NCBI GenBank assembly: GCA_900549705.1
Contig: URPI01000109.1
Location: 1 to 7,351 of the forward strand
Direction: 5' to 3'
DNA length: 7,351 nucleotides
DNA from: an uncultured Eubacteriales bacterium
GTDB taxonomy: Bacteria; Bacillota; Clostridia; Oscillospirales; Oscillospiraceae
The notes under the pieces were generated by a model. The model saw nothing but the letters and a program-made list of their open reading frames with translations. It was not told the origin of the DNA and searched no databases. Positions 1-6,488 of this stretch are shown in pieces. The stretch's first letter is position 1. Each line of letters starts with the position of its first letter. The position numbers and the translations under genes were made by a program.

Positions 1-59
1 CAGTCAGCCCGTTCGGGCTGCCAGCTCCCCCAGAGGTGGAGCCGAGGGCACTTCGCGCC
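1..59 (+). repeat. GC-rich three-hairpin intergenic repeat, copy 1
   Basis: Three consecutive inverted repeats are visible. Hairpin A is CAGCCCG/CGGGCTG (5-11 with 14-20). Hairpin B is GCTCC/GGAGC (24-28 with 38-42), with two more C-G pairs inside one mismatch. Hairpin C is GGCAC/GCGCC (47-51 with 55-59), with one A.C mismatch. Bases 25-59 align without gaps to 4758-4792 (23 of 35 identical). Bases 19-48 match the reverse complement of 7292-7321 (24 of 30). It therefore belongs to a dispersed family of structured non-coding elements, resembling REP-like or gut-Firmicute intergenic palindromes. There is no open frame of note and no T-tract, so it is not a classic terminator. It may continue to the left of the window. 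Confidence 0.6.
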
Positions 60-146
60 GACACACCAATCTGTAGAAAGATGCTCCCCCCGGTTCCGGT
101 TTCTTTGTCCAGGTTCACGATTGTGGCAAGCAGTGCGTTTTCTTCC

Positions 147-175
147 TTGACACGGTGGAATCCCCATGGTATAAT
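147..175 (+). promoter_or_regulatory. Consensus sigma-A/sigma-70 promoter of the pyr operon
   Basis: The -35 hexamer TTGACA is at 147-152 and the -10 hexamer TATAAT at 170-175, separated by exactly 17 bp. Both hexamers match the housekeeping-sigma consensus at all six positions. The expected transcription start is about 182, inside an AAAA run (181-184). Such a strong promoter fits regulation after initiation, by attenuation in the leader, rather than by weak basal transcription. It also argues against translation beginning further upstream in the pyrC frame, although that frame is open back to about position 36. Confidence 0.93.
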
Positions 176-195
176 ACATCAAAAGCGGCGCAGAA

Positions 196-276
196 ATGCG
201 TACCTGCTGCGTCTTGCTGCAATTGCGGCAGGGCGTTTTTTCTGGATTTTTTCATTTTTTAAGGAGACTGTTATGA
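196..276 (+). CDS. Putative 26-codon leader peptide of the pyr operon
   Basis: An ATG at 196-198 opens a 26-codon frame ending in TGA at 274-276. It begins MRTCC and ends FLRRLL, with Phe-rich UUU codons encoded by the T-tracts. The frame runs through the whole terminator-like hairpin (210-235), and its stop overlaps the pyrC start as ATGA (273-276), the usual geometry of translational coupling. Against it, there is no clear Shine-Dalgarno sequence upstream, and only about 14 nt separate the predicted transcript start from the ATG. The ATG also lies partly in a small GNRA-type hairpin (CGCA-GAAA-TGCG, 189-200). By analogy with the E. coli pyrBI leader, translating ribosomes could block the terminator. 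This is inference; the frame could be open by chance. Confidence 0.35.
   Translation: MRTCCVLLQLRQGVFSGFFHFLRRLL
210..241 (+). terminator. Intrinsic terminator/attenuator in the pyr leader
   Basis: Bases 210-220 pair with 225-235 around an AATT loop, giving an 11-bp stem with three G-U wobbles (212-233, 214-231, 218-227). A run of six T (236-241) follows at once, which is the form of a rho-independent terminator. It lies about 28 nt downstream of the predicted start and upstream of pyrC, so it acts in the leader rather than ending an upstream gene. The left arm is partly duplicated: CCTGCTGC (203-210) can pair with the same right arm (225-232). A competing stem, 187-193 with 207-213, would open the base of the terminator. 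Such alternatives are typical of attenuators, but the sensing mechanism is not evident from the sequence. Confidence 0.65.
261..266 (+). promoter_or_regulatory. Ribosome binding site of pyrC
   Basis: AAGGAG lies 6 nt upstream of the ATG at 273 and directly follows the last T6 run of the leader. It fixes the pyrC start at 273, rather than at any codon in the open upstream part of the same frame. It also sits inside the final codons of the putative leader peptide, so ribosomes finishing that frame would be placed over the pyrC start. Confidence 0.85.
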
Positions 277-1484
277 CTGAACGTATCAAGGCAACGGTTT
301 TTAATCCTTCCCTGAACGCTTCTTTTCCTGGTGGTCTTGTTTCCTTTTTTCAGGGGGCTTTCAGCCAGTTTAATTCCCCTGAATATGTTGTTTTTCCCGG
401 TTTCTGTGACGTGCATGTGCATTTCAGGGAGCCGGGATTTTCTTATAAGGAAACGATTTTAACAGGAAGCAGAGCTTCCGCCCGGGGCGGCTACACCGAT
501 GTGTGCACCATGCCCAACCTGAACCCCGTCCCCGACAGCCCCGCCCATCTCAAAGAGCAGCAGCTGCTCATTGACCGGGATGCCTGCATCCACGTCCATC
601 CCTATGGCTCCATCACCGTGGGGCAAAAGGGCGAATGCCTCGCCGACCTGGAGGGCATGGCACCCTCCTGCATCGCCTTCTCCGATGACGGCAAGGGAGT
701 GCAGTCGGAAGAAATGATGACCGCCGCCATGCTCCGTGCCAAGGCGCTGGGCAAAATGATTGTGGCGCACTGCGAGGTCAACGACCTGCTGCGGGGCGGC
801 TACATCCACGACGGCGCTTACGCCAAGGCTCACGGTCACCGGGGCATCTGCTCCGAAAGCGAATGGGTGCAGATTGCCCGGGATTTGGAGCTGGCGAAGA
901 AAACCGGCTGCCGCTACCATGTATGCCACATCTCCACCAAGGAGAGCGTGGAGATTATCCGCAAGGCCAAGGCCGAGGGCGTGGATGTCACCTGCGAGAC
1001 CGGCCCCCACTATCTGATTATGGATGACAGTGATTTGCAGGAGGACGGGCGCTTCAAAATGAATCCCCCCCTGCGCAGCGCCGAAGACCGGCAAGCGCTG
1101 ATTGCGGGCATCCAGGACGGCACCATCGACATGATTGCCACCGACCACGCCCCCCACAGCCAGGAAGAAAAATCCCGGGGGCTGAAAAAGAGTGCCTTCG
1201 GCATTGTGGGCATCGAAACCGCTTTCCCCCTGCTGTACACCTATCTGGTGGAAAAGGGCATCATCTCTCTGGAAAAGCTCATCGAGCTGCTGACGGTCAA
1301 CCCCAGAAAGCGCTTTGGCATCATTCAGGACGGTTTTACCGTGTGGGATTTGAACGCCGTCTCCACCATCGACCCCAAGGATTTTCTGTCCATGGGCAAG
1401 GCCACACCCTTTACCGGCTGGCAGGTCCACGGCAAGTGCATGGCAACCGTCTGTGGCGGCAAGGTTGCATATCTGAGCAAGTAA
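273..1484 (+). CDS. pyrC: Dihydroorotase, type I (PyrC)
   Basis: This 403-residue cytoplasmic enzyme reversibly cyclises N-carbamoyl-L-aspartate to L-dihydroorotate, the third step of UMP synthesis. It is an amidohydrolase-fold protein. The metal motif DVHVHFREPG gives H48 and H50, with R52 a likely substrate ligand. FSDDG (136-140) supplies the Asp that type I enzymes use in place of a carboxylated Lys. H166 (VAHCE), H219 (CHIS) and catalytic D291 (ATDHAPH) complete the site, so it should be active. The start at 273 is set by AAGGAG and lies downstream of the promoter. Only about 45 residues precede the first metal motif, and they lack the usual 'I.NG' beta-sandwich opening. The first 200 or so bases are T-rich, unlike the GC-rich remainder. 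The C-terminus (TPFTGW, GGKVAY) is family-typical. It heads the operon, 62 nt before carB. Confidence 0.93.
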   Translation: MTERIKATVFNPSLNASFPGGLVSFFQGAFSQFNSPEYVVFPGFCDVHVHFREPGFSYKETILTGSRASARGGYTDVCTMPNLNPVPDSPAHLKEQQLLIDRDACIHVHPYGSITVGQKGECLADLEGMAPSCIAFSDDGKGVQSEEMMTAAMLRAKALGKMIVAHCEVNDLLRGGYIHDGAYAKAHGHRGICSESEWVQIARDLELAKKTGCRYHVCHISTKESVEIIRKAKAEGVDVTCETGPHYLIMDDSDLQEDGRFKMNPPLRSAEDRQALIAGIQDGTIDMIATDHAPHSQEEKSRGLKKSAFGIVGIETAFPLLYTYLVEKGIISLEKLIELLTVNPRKRFGIIQDGFTVWDLNAVSTIDPKDFLSMGKATPFTGWQVHGKCMATVCGGKVAYLSK

Positions 1485-1528
1485 TTTCCCCATCATTTAT
1501 TTTATCAGTAAACCTTTTTCCAAGTTTC

Positions 1529-1536
1529 AAGGAGGT
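1529..1536 (+). promoter_or_regulatory. Ribosome binding site of carB
   Basis: AAGGAGGT is followed 10 nt later by the ATG at 1547. It sets the carB start there, although the frame stays open upstream into the end of pyrC. The 62-nt pyrC-carB gap is AT-rich and shows no terminator or convincing promoter, so carB should be read from the pyrC transcript. Confidence 0.85.
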
Positions 1537-1546
1537 AACTATAACA

Positions 1547-4500
1547 ATGGCAAAGAGAACAGACATCAAAAAAGTACTCATCATCGGCTCCGGCCCCATC
1601 GTGATTGGTCAGGCAGCGGAATTTGACTACGCCGGTACCCAGGCGTGCCTGGCACTGAAAGAGGAAGGCTACGAGGTCATCCTGGCAAACTCCAACCCTG
1701 CCACCATCATGACCGACACCACCATTGCAGACAAGGTGTACATGGAGCCCCTGACCCTGGAATACATTGCAAAGATTATTCGTTACGAGCGTCCCGATGC
1801 CATCGTTCCCGGCATCGGCGGTCAGACCGGCCTGAACCTGGCCATGCAGCTGGAAAAGAAGGGCATTTTGAAGGAGTGCCGGGTGGAGCTGCTGGGCACC
1901 CCCTTCTCCTCCATTGAGCGGGCAGAAGACCGGGAGCTGTTCAAGGAAATGTGCCAGTCCATCGGTGAGCCGGTTATTCCCTCTGAAATCACCTACTCTC
2001 TGGAAGAAGCCAAGGCTGCTGCATTGCGCATCGGCTACCCCGTGGTGCTGCGTCCCGCCTTTACTCTGGGCGGTACCGGCGGTGGCTTTGCCTATAATGA
2101 GGAGGAGCTGGAGGAGATTGGTGTCAACGCCTTCAACCTCTCCCCCGTCCATCAGGTACTGGTGGAAAAGAGCGTCAAGGGCTACAAGGAAATCGAGTTC
2201 GAGGTCATGCGTGACTCCAACGACCACGCCATCACCATCTGCGGCATGGAGAACATTGACCCCGTTGGTGTCCACACCGGTGACTCCCTGGTGGTTGCTC
2301 CCATCATGACCCTCAGCGACCACGACCTGAAAATGCTCAACGACTCCGCCATCAAGATTATCCGGGAGCTGAAAATCGAGGGCGGCTGCAACGTGCAGTT
2401 CGCACTGAATCCCCACTCCTCCGAGTATTTCCTGATTGAAGTCAACCCCCGTGTCTCCCGTTCCTCCGCCCTGGCTTCCAAGGCCTCCGGCTATCCCATC
2501 GCCCGGGTCACCGCCAAGATTGCCATGGGCATGGCGCTGGAGGACATCAAGATTGCCAACACCACCGCCGCCTTTGAGCCTCGCCTTGACTATGTGGTGG
2601 CAAAGCTGCCCCGCTTCCCCTTCGACAAATTCACCTCCGCCTCCAACACCCTGGGTACTCAGATGAAGGCCACCGGTGAGGTCATGGGCATCGGCTCCAA
2701 CCTGGACGAGTGCCTCCTCAAGGGCGTGCGCTCCCTGGAAAACGGCGCTTACCACTTCCATCTTACCAAGTTCGACCTGATGGACACCGAAGAAATGCTT
2801 CGCTACATCAGCGTCTTCCGGGATGACAACCTCTTTGCCATTGCCGAGCTGTTCCGCCGTGACGTGGCGCTGGAAAAGGTTGCCGAAATCACCCAGATTA
2901 CCCCCTTCTTCCTGGAATCCATTGCCCGCATCATCAGCATGGAGCGGAAGCTGGCAGCCAACCCCGGCAGCCTGCCCGTCATGCTGGAATCCAAGCGCAT
3001 GGGCTTCAGCGACCGCTGCATCGCCCGGCTGTGGAACATGAAGGAAATTGACATCTGGAATCTGCGGAAGAAGGAAAACATCTTCCCCGTGTTCCGCATG
3101 GTGGATACCTGTCACACCGGCGCTTACATCCCCTATTTCTATTCCAGCTTCACCGGGGACAACGAGTCCATCCTCACCGACAAGAAGAAGATTGTGGTGC
3201 TGGGTGCCGGCCCCATCCGCATCGGCCAGGGCGTGGAATTTGACTACTCCACCGTCCATGCGGTAAACACCATCCGTTCCCTGGGCTATGAAGCCATCAT
3301 CATCAACAACAACCCCGAAACCGTCTCCACCGACTACACCACCGCCGACAAGCTGTACTTTGAGCCCCTGACCCCCGAGGATGTGATGAACATTCTGGAG
3401 TTTGAGAAGCCCGAGGGCGTGATTGCCACCCTGGGCGGTCAGACCGCCATCAACCTGGCAAAGCCTCTGATGGAGCGGGGTGTGAAGATTATCGGCACCG
3501 ACTGCGATGCCATCGACAAGGCCGAAAACCGGGATCTGTTCGAGAAGCTGCTGGTGGAATTGAACATCCCCCAGCCCGAGGGCAAGGCCGTTACCCGGAT
3601 TGAGGACGGCATCGAGGCCGCTGCCAAGATTGGCTACCCGGTGCTGGTGCGTCCCAGCTTCGTGCTGGGCGGCAGAGCCATGCAGATTGTGGCAAACGAA
3701 CATCAGCTGGTGCAGTACCTGAAGACCGCTGTGGAAATCGATGCCGACAAGCCGGTGCTGGTGGACAAGTACATCCAGGGTCGTGAGGTGGAAATCGATG
3801 CCATCTGCGACGGTCACGACGTGTTCGTTCCCGGCATCATGGAGCTGGTGGAGCGCACCGGCGTTCACTCCGGCGATTCCATCTCCGTCTACCCCACCTT
3901 CTCCATCTCCGACAAGGTCAAGGGCATCATTCTGCAATACGCCAAAAAGCTGGGTCTGGGCATCGGCATCATCGGCCTATTCAACATTCAGTTCATCGTG
4001 GACAAGAACGACAAGGTTTATATCATCGAGGTGAACCCCCGTTCCTCCCGTACCGTTCCCTTCCTCTCCAAAGCCACCGGCTACTCCCTGGCCGACATCG
4101 CCACTGAGGTTATCCTGGGCAAGAGCCTGAAAGAGCAGGGCATCTTCCACATCTATCCCGAAGAAAAGCAGCGCTGGTACGTCAAGGCTCCCGTGTTCTC
4201 CTTCAATAAGATTCGCGGTCTGGATGCTTACCTGTCCCCCGAAATGAAGTCTACCGGCGAAGCCATCGGCTATGACCGCACCCTGACCCGCGCCCTTTAC
4301 AAAGCGCTCCAGGCCTCCGGCATGAAGCTGCAAAACTACGGCACCGTGCTGGCTACCATTGCCAAGGGCGACAAGGAGGAGGCGCTGCCCCTCATCCGCC
4401 GGTTCTATCAGCTGGGCTTCAACATCGAAGCCACCCCCGGCACTGCCGAATTCCTGAAAAAGAACGGCATCCGCACCCACACCCTGCGGAAAATCAGCGA

Positions 4501-4714
4501 GAATCCCACTGAGATTCCCAATGCACTGCGCCAGGGTCACATTGCCTATGTCATCAACACCCGCACCCCCGGCGCAGACGAGAAGGACGGTTTGCTGATT
4601 CGCCAGATTTCCACCGAGTACAATGTGAACATCTTCACCTCCCTGGACACCGTCAAGGTGCTGCTGGATGTTCTGGAAGAAATCACCCTGACCATTTCCA
4701 CGATTGATGCTTAA
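1547..4714 (+). CDS. carB: Carbamoyl-phosphate synthase large subunit (CarB/PyrAB)
   Basis: This 1055-residue cytoplasmic subunit makes carbamoyl phosphate from bicarbonate, two ATP and ammonia delivered by the CarA glutaminase. It shows the family's internal duplication: GSGPIVIGQAAEFDYAG (14-30) recurs as GAGPIRIGQGVEFDYS (553-568). In the N-terminal ATP-grasp half, YPVVLRPAFTLGGTGGG is at 164-180 and the metal-binding IEVNPR at 297-302. An oligomerisation region follows (about 400-545). The C-terminal half has YPVLVRPSFVLGGR (697-710) and IEVNPR (827-832). The last 120 or so residues form the MGS-like allosteric domain (ATPGTAEFL 962-970, YVINTR 1001-1006), where UMP is expected to inhibit and PRPP or other effectors to act. 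Length is slightly below E. coli CarB (1073) and normal for Firmicutes. No carA lies immediately upstream, which is unusual. The large open frame on the opposite strand is a codon-bias shadow. Confidence 0.97.
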   Translation: MAKRTDIKKVLIIGSGPIVIGQAAEFDYAGTQACLALKEEGYEVILANSNPATIMTDTTIADKVYMEPLTLEYIAKIIRYERPDAIVPGIGGQTGLNLAMQLEKKGILKECRVELLGTPFSSIERAEDRELFKEMCQSIGEPVIPSEITYSLEEAKAAALRIGYPVVLRPAFTLGGTGGGFAYNEEELEEIGVNAFNLSPVHQVLVEKSVKGYKEIEFEVMRDSNDHAITICGMENIDPVGVHTGDSLVVAPIMTLSDHDLKMLNDSAIKIIRELKIEGGCNVQFALNPHSSEYFLIEVNPRVSRSSALASKASGYPIARVTAKIAMGMALEDIKIANTTAAFEPRLDYVVAKLPRFPFDKFTSASNTLGTQMKATGEVMGIGSNLDECLLKGVRSLENGAYHFHLTKFDLMDTEEMLRYISVFRDDNLFAIAELFRRDVALEKVAEITQITPFFLESIARIISMERKLAANPGSLPVMLESKRMGFSDRCIARLWNMKEIDIWNLRKKENIFPVFRMVDTCHTGAYIPYFYSSFTGDNESILTDKKKIVVLGAGPIRIGQGVEFDYSTVHAVNTIRSLGYEAIIINNNPETVSTDYTTADKLYFEPLTPEDVMNILEFEKPEGVIATLGGQTAINLAKPLMERGVKIIGTDCDAIDKAENRDLFEKLLVELNIPQPEGKAVTRIEDGIEAAAKIGYPVLVRPSFVLGGRAMQIVANEHQLVQYLKTAVEIDADKPVLVDKYIQGREVEIDAICDGHDVFVPGIMELVERTGVHSGDSISVYPTFSISDKVKGIILQYAKKLGLGIGIIGLFNIQFIVDKNDKVYIIEVNPRSSRTVPFLSKATGYSLADIATEVILGKSLKEQGIFHIYPEEKQRWYVKAPVFSFNKIRGLDAYLSPEMKSTGEAIGYDRTLTRALYKALQASGMKLQNYGTVLATIAKGDKEEALPLIRRFYQLGFNIEATPGTAEFLKKNGIRTHTLRKISENPTEIPNALRQGHIAYVINTRTPGADEKDGLLIRQISTEYNVNIFTSLDTVKVLLDVLEEITLTISTIDA

Positions 4715-4792
4715 TTAGCCCCCGCTAAACCACGGTTGCGGTGCGAAGCACCCTCGCCTCCCCTTCCAGGGGAGGCAGGGGCGCTCTGCGCC
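4715..4792 (+). repeat. Tandem hairpins in the carB-pyrK gap, including repeat copy 2
   Basis: Four hairpins follow the carB stop codon. The first is TTAGC-CCCC-GCTAA (4715-4728). The second is GGTGC-GAA-GCACC (4740-4752). The third is GCCTCCCCT-TCC-AGGGGAGGC (4756-4776), extended by CCCT/AGGG (4751-4754 with 4777-4780) across one bulged C. The fourth is GGCGC-TCT-GCGCC (4780-4792). Neighbouring stems share a few bases, so not all can be fully formed together. The last three match the order and spacing of copy 1 at the left edge: 4758-4792 aligns without gaps to 25-59, with 23 of 35 identical. No T-tract follows, so full termination is unlikely. RNA processing, stabilisation of the upstream mRNA, or a dampened pyrK-pyrF signal are possible roles. 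Confidence 0.6.
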
Positions 4793-4842
4793 ACAGTCGG
4801 CGCATTTATTGACTTACCAATCAAAAACGACAAGGATTTGCC

Positions 4843-5574
4843 ATGAAACAGGTTATTTTTGAAATCATATCCAACGAGGCGCTGACGAAGGATGTCTACC
4901 GGATGGTTCTGTCAGGAGACACCTCCGCCATCACCGCCCCCGGGCAGTTTGTGGAAATCGCCCTGCCCGGCAAATTCCTCCGCCGCCCCATTTCCGTCAA
5001 CGACTGGGGTGAAAACAGTCTGACCCTCATCTATAAGGTGGTGGGTCACGGCACTGAGCAGATGGCACAGCTGCCCGCCGGAACCCGGCTGGATGTGCTC
5101 ACCGGGCTGGGCAACGGCTACAACACCACCGTCAGCGGAGACCATCCGGTGCTGGTGGGCGGCGGCGTGGGCGTGCCTCCCCTGTACGGTCTGTGCAAAG
5201 CCCTGCTGGCGCAGGGCAAGCACCCCGCCGTGGTGCTGGGCTTCAACAAGGCTGAGGAAATCTTCCTGGCGAACGAGTTCCGTGATTTGGGGGTGGCGGT
5301 GCACATCGCCACCGCTGACGGCAGCGTGGGCACCCGTGGCTTTGTCACCGATGTGCTGAAAGCACTCCCCTACACCTACTTCTACGCCTGCGGCCCCCTG
5401 CCCATGTTCAAAGCCATGGAGGCTGTGGTTTCCACCGCCGGACAGTACAGCATGGAGGAGCGCATGGGCTGCGGCTTCGGCGCTTGCATGGGCTGCTCCA
5501 TTCAAACAAAGAGCGGTGCCAAGCGAGTCTGCAAGGACGGCCCGGTTTTCCCCCGAGAGGAGGTCTTCTTCTGA
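4843..5574 (+). CDS. pyrK: Dihydroorotate dehydrogenase B, electron-transfer subunit (PyrK)
   Basis: This 243-residue FAD and [2Fe-2S] subunit carries electrons from PyrD-bound FMN to NAD+ in the PyrD2-PyrK2 complex. The N-terminal ferredoxin-reductase-like FAD domain has RRPIS (47-51) and YKVVGHGT (64-71). The NAD-binding domain has GGGVGVPPLYGL (106-117) and ACGPLPM (182-188). The [2Fe-2S] cluster cysteines are C210, C215, C218 and C230, in the family spacing C-x4-C-x2-C-x11-C. All key positions are intact and the length is close to B. subtilis PyrK (256). The start is supported by AAGGA at 4832-4836, 6 nt upstream of the ATG. The stop codon overlaps the pyrD start. It is separated from carB by a 128-nt structured gap with no credible promoter. 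Confidence 0.95.
   Translation: MKQVIFEIISNEALTKDVYRMVLSGDTSAITAPGQFVEIALPGKFLRRPISVNDWGENSLTLIYKVVGHGTEQMAQLPAGTRLDVLTGLGNGYNTTVSGDHPVLVGGGVGVPPLYGLCKALLAQGKHPAVVLGFNKAEEIFLANEFRDLGVAVHIATADGSVGTRGFVTDVLKALPYTYFYACGPLPMFKAMEAVVSTAGQYSMEERMGCGFGACMGCSIQTKSGAKRVCKDGPVFPREEVFF
5558..5564 (+). promoter_or_regulatory. Ribosome binding site of pyrD
   Basis: AGGAGGT inside the last pyrK codons is followed 9 nt later by the ATG at 5574. It settles the pyrD start, because the frame is open for 30 further codons upstream inside pyrK. Confidence 0.85.
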
Positions 5575-6488
5575 TGAACACAAAAGTTAGCCTCTGCGGC
5601 ATCACCCTGGACAACCCGGTGATTCCCGCCTCCGGCACCTTCGGCTACGGCTATGAATTTGCGGAGCTTTACGACATCAACCGGCTGGGCACCTTCTCCT
5701 TTAAGGGAACCACCCGGGAGCCTCGCTTCGGCAACCCCACCCCCCGCATTGCAGAATGCACCAGCGGCATGATTAACGCTGTGGGTCTGCAAAATCCCGG
5801 CGTGGAGGCTGTGATTTCCCGGGAGCTGCCCCGGCTGGCGCAGTGCTTCCACAAGCCGGTGATGGCAAACGTCTCCGGTTTCAGCGTGGAGGACTACGCC
5901 TACACCTGTCAGCAGCTGGATGCCCAGCCCCAGGTGGGCTGGCTGGAAGTGAACGTCAGCTGCCCCAATGTTCACGGCGGCGGCATGAGCTTCGGCACTC
6001 AGCCGGAGGCCGCTGCGGAAGTGACCCGTGCCGTCAAAGCCGTCACCAAAAAGCCGGTGATTATCAAGCTCTCCCCCAACGTAACGGACATTGTGTCCAT
6101 CGCCAAGGCCTGTGAGGATGCAGGCGCAGACGGCATCAGCCTGATTAACACCATGCTGGGGATGCGCATCGATTTGAAGCGCAGAAAGCCTGTGATTGCC
6201 AACACCATGGGCGGCTTCTCCGGCCCTGCCATCTTCCCGGTGGCAGTACGGATGGTGTACCAGGTGAGCCAGGCAGTCTCCATCCCCGTGGTGGGCATGG
6301 GCGGCGTGCAGAGCGCCGAGGATGTGCTGGAAATGATGCTGGCAGGCGCAACCGCCGTAGAGGTAGGTGCTGCCAACCTGGTGAATCCCTTCGCCAGCCT
6401 GGACATTGTAAATGAGCTGCCCGCAGCCATGGAAAAATACGGAATCAACGACTTGAATGAAATGATAGGAGGCGCACACAATGGGTAA
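5574..6488 (+). CDS. pyrD: Dihydroorotate dehydrogenase B, catalytic subunit (PyrD, class 1B)
   Basis: This 304-residue FMN enzyme oxidises dihydroorotate to orotate in the cytoplasm and hands electrons to PyrK. The TIM-barrel motifs are in order. FSFKGTT is at 41-47, with K44 in the FMN/substrate site. GNPTPRIAE (53-61) and NAVGLQNPG (68-76) follow. NVSCPNVHGGG (127-137) holds catalytic C130, which marks class 1 rather than the class 2 Ser. KLSPN (165-169), GGFSGPAI (213-220) and GMGGV (241-245) form the phosphate and FMN end of the barrel. The adjacent pyrK shows that it is the NAD-linked 1B type. The start overlaps the pyrK stop by one base (TGATG), and the end overlaps pyrF by 8 nt, so the three are probably translationally coupled. 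No truncation or missing residue was seen. Confidence 0.96.
   Translation: MNTKVSLCGITLDNPVIPASGTFGYGYEFAELYDINRLGTFSFKGTTREPRFGNPTPRIAECTSGMINAVGLQNPGVEAVISRELPRLAQCFHKPVMANVSGFSVEDYAYTCQQLDAQPQVGWLEVNVSCPNVHGGGMSFGTQPEAAAEVTRAVKAVTKKPVIIKLSPNVTDIVSIAKACEDAGADGISLINTMLGMRIDLKRRKPVIANTMGGFSGPAIFPVAVRMVYQVSQAVSIPVVGMGGVQSAEDVLEMMLAGATAVEVGAANLVNPFASLDIVNELPAAMEKYGINDLNEMIGGAHNG

Noticed and set aside
1..59. Tandem palindromes at the left edge as a CRISPR array
   Set aside because: There are no identical repeats at regular spacing and no spacers; the hairpins differ in sequence and are directly adjacent.
36..272. An open frame continuous with pyrC that could extend PyrC by 79 residues at the N-terminus
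   Set aside because: The consensus promoter (147-175) and leader hairpin lie inside this stretch, the predicted transcript starts at about 182, and a good AAGGAG precedes the ATG at 273. The extension has no dihydroorotase character.
1505..3937. Very long open frame on the minus strand opposite carB
   Set aside because: It is a shadow of GC-rich, C-ending codons in carB. Its translation is low-complexity (Gly/His/Val/Gln-rich), with no recognisable domain. The carB strand has full family motifs.
4756..4776. Strong carB-pyrK hairpin as an intrinsic terminator
   Set aside because: No T-tract follows the right arm (AGGGGCGC comes next), and pyrK downstream has no promoter of its own, so full termination here is unlikely.
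4809..4837. Possible promoter before pyrK (TTGACT at 4809-4814)
   Set aside because: At 17 bp spacing the -10 position reads AAGGAT, which is the pyrK ribosome binding site. There is no TATAAT-like hexamer at any workable spacing.
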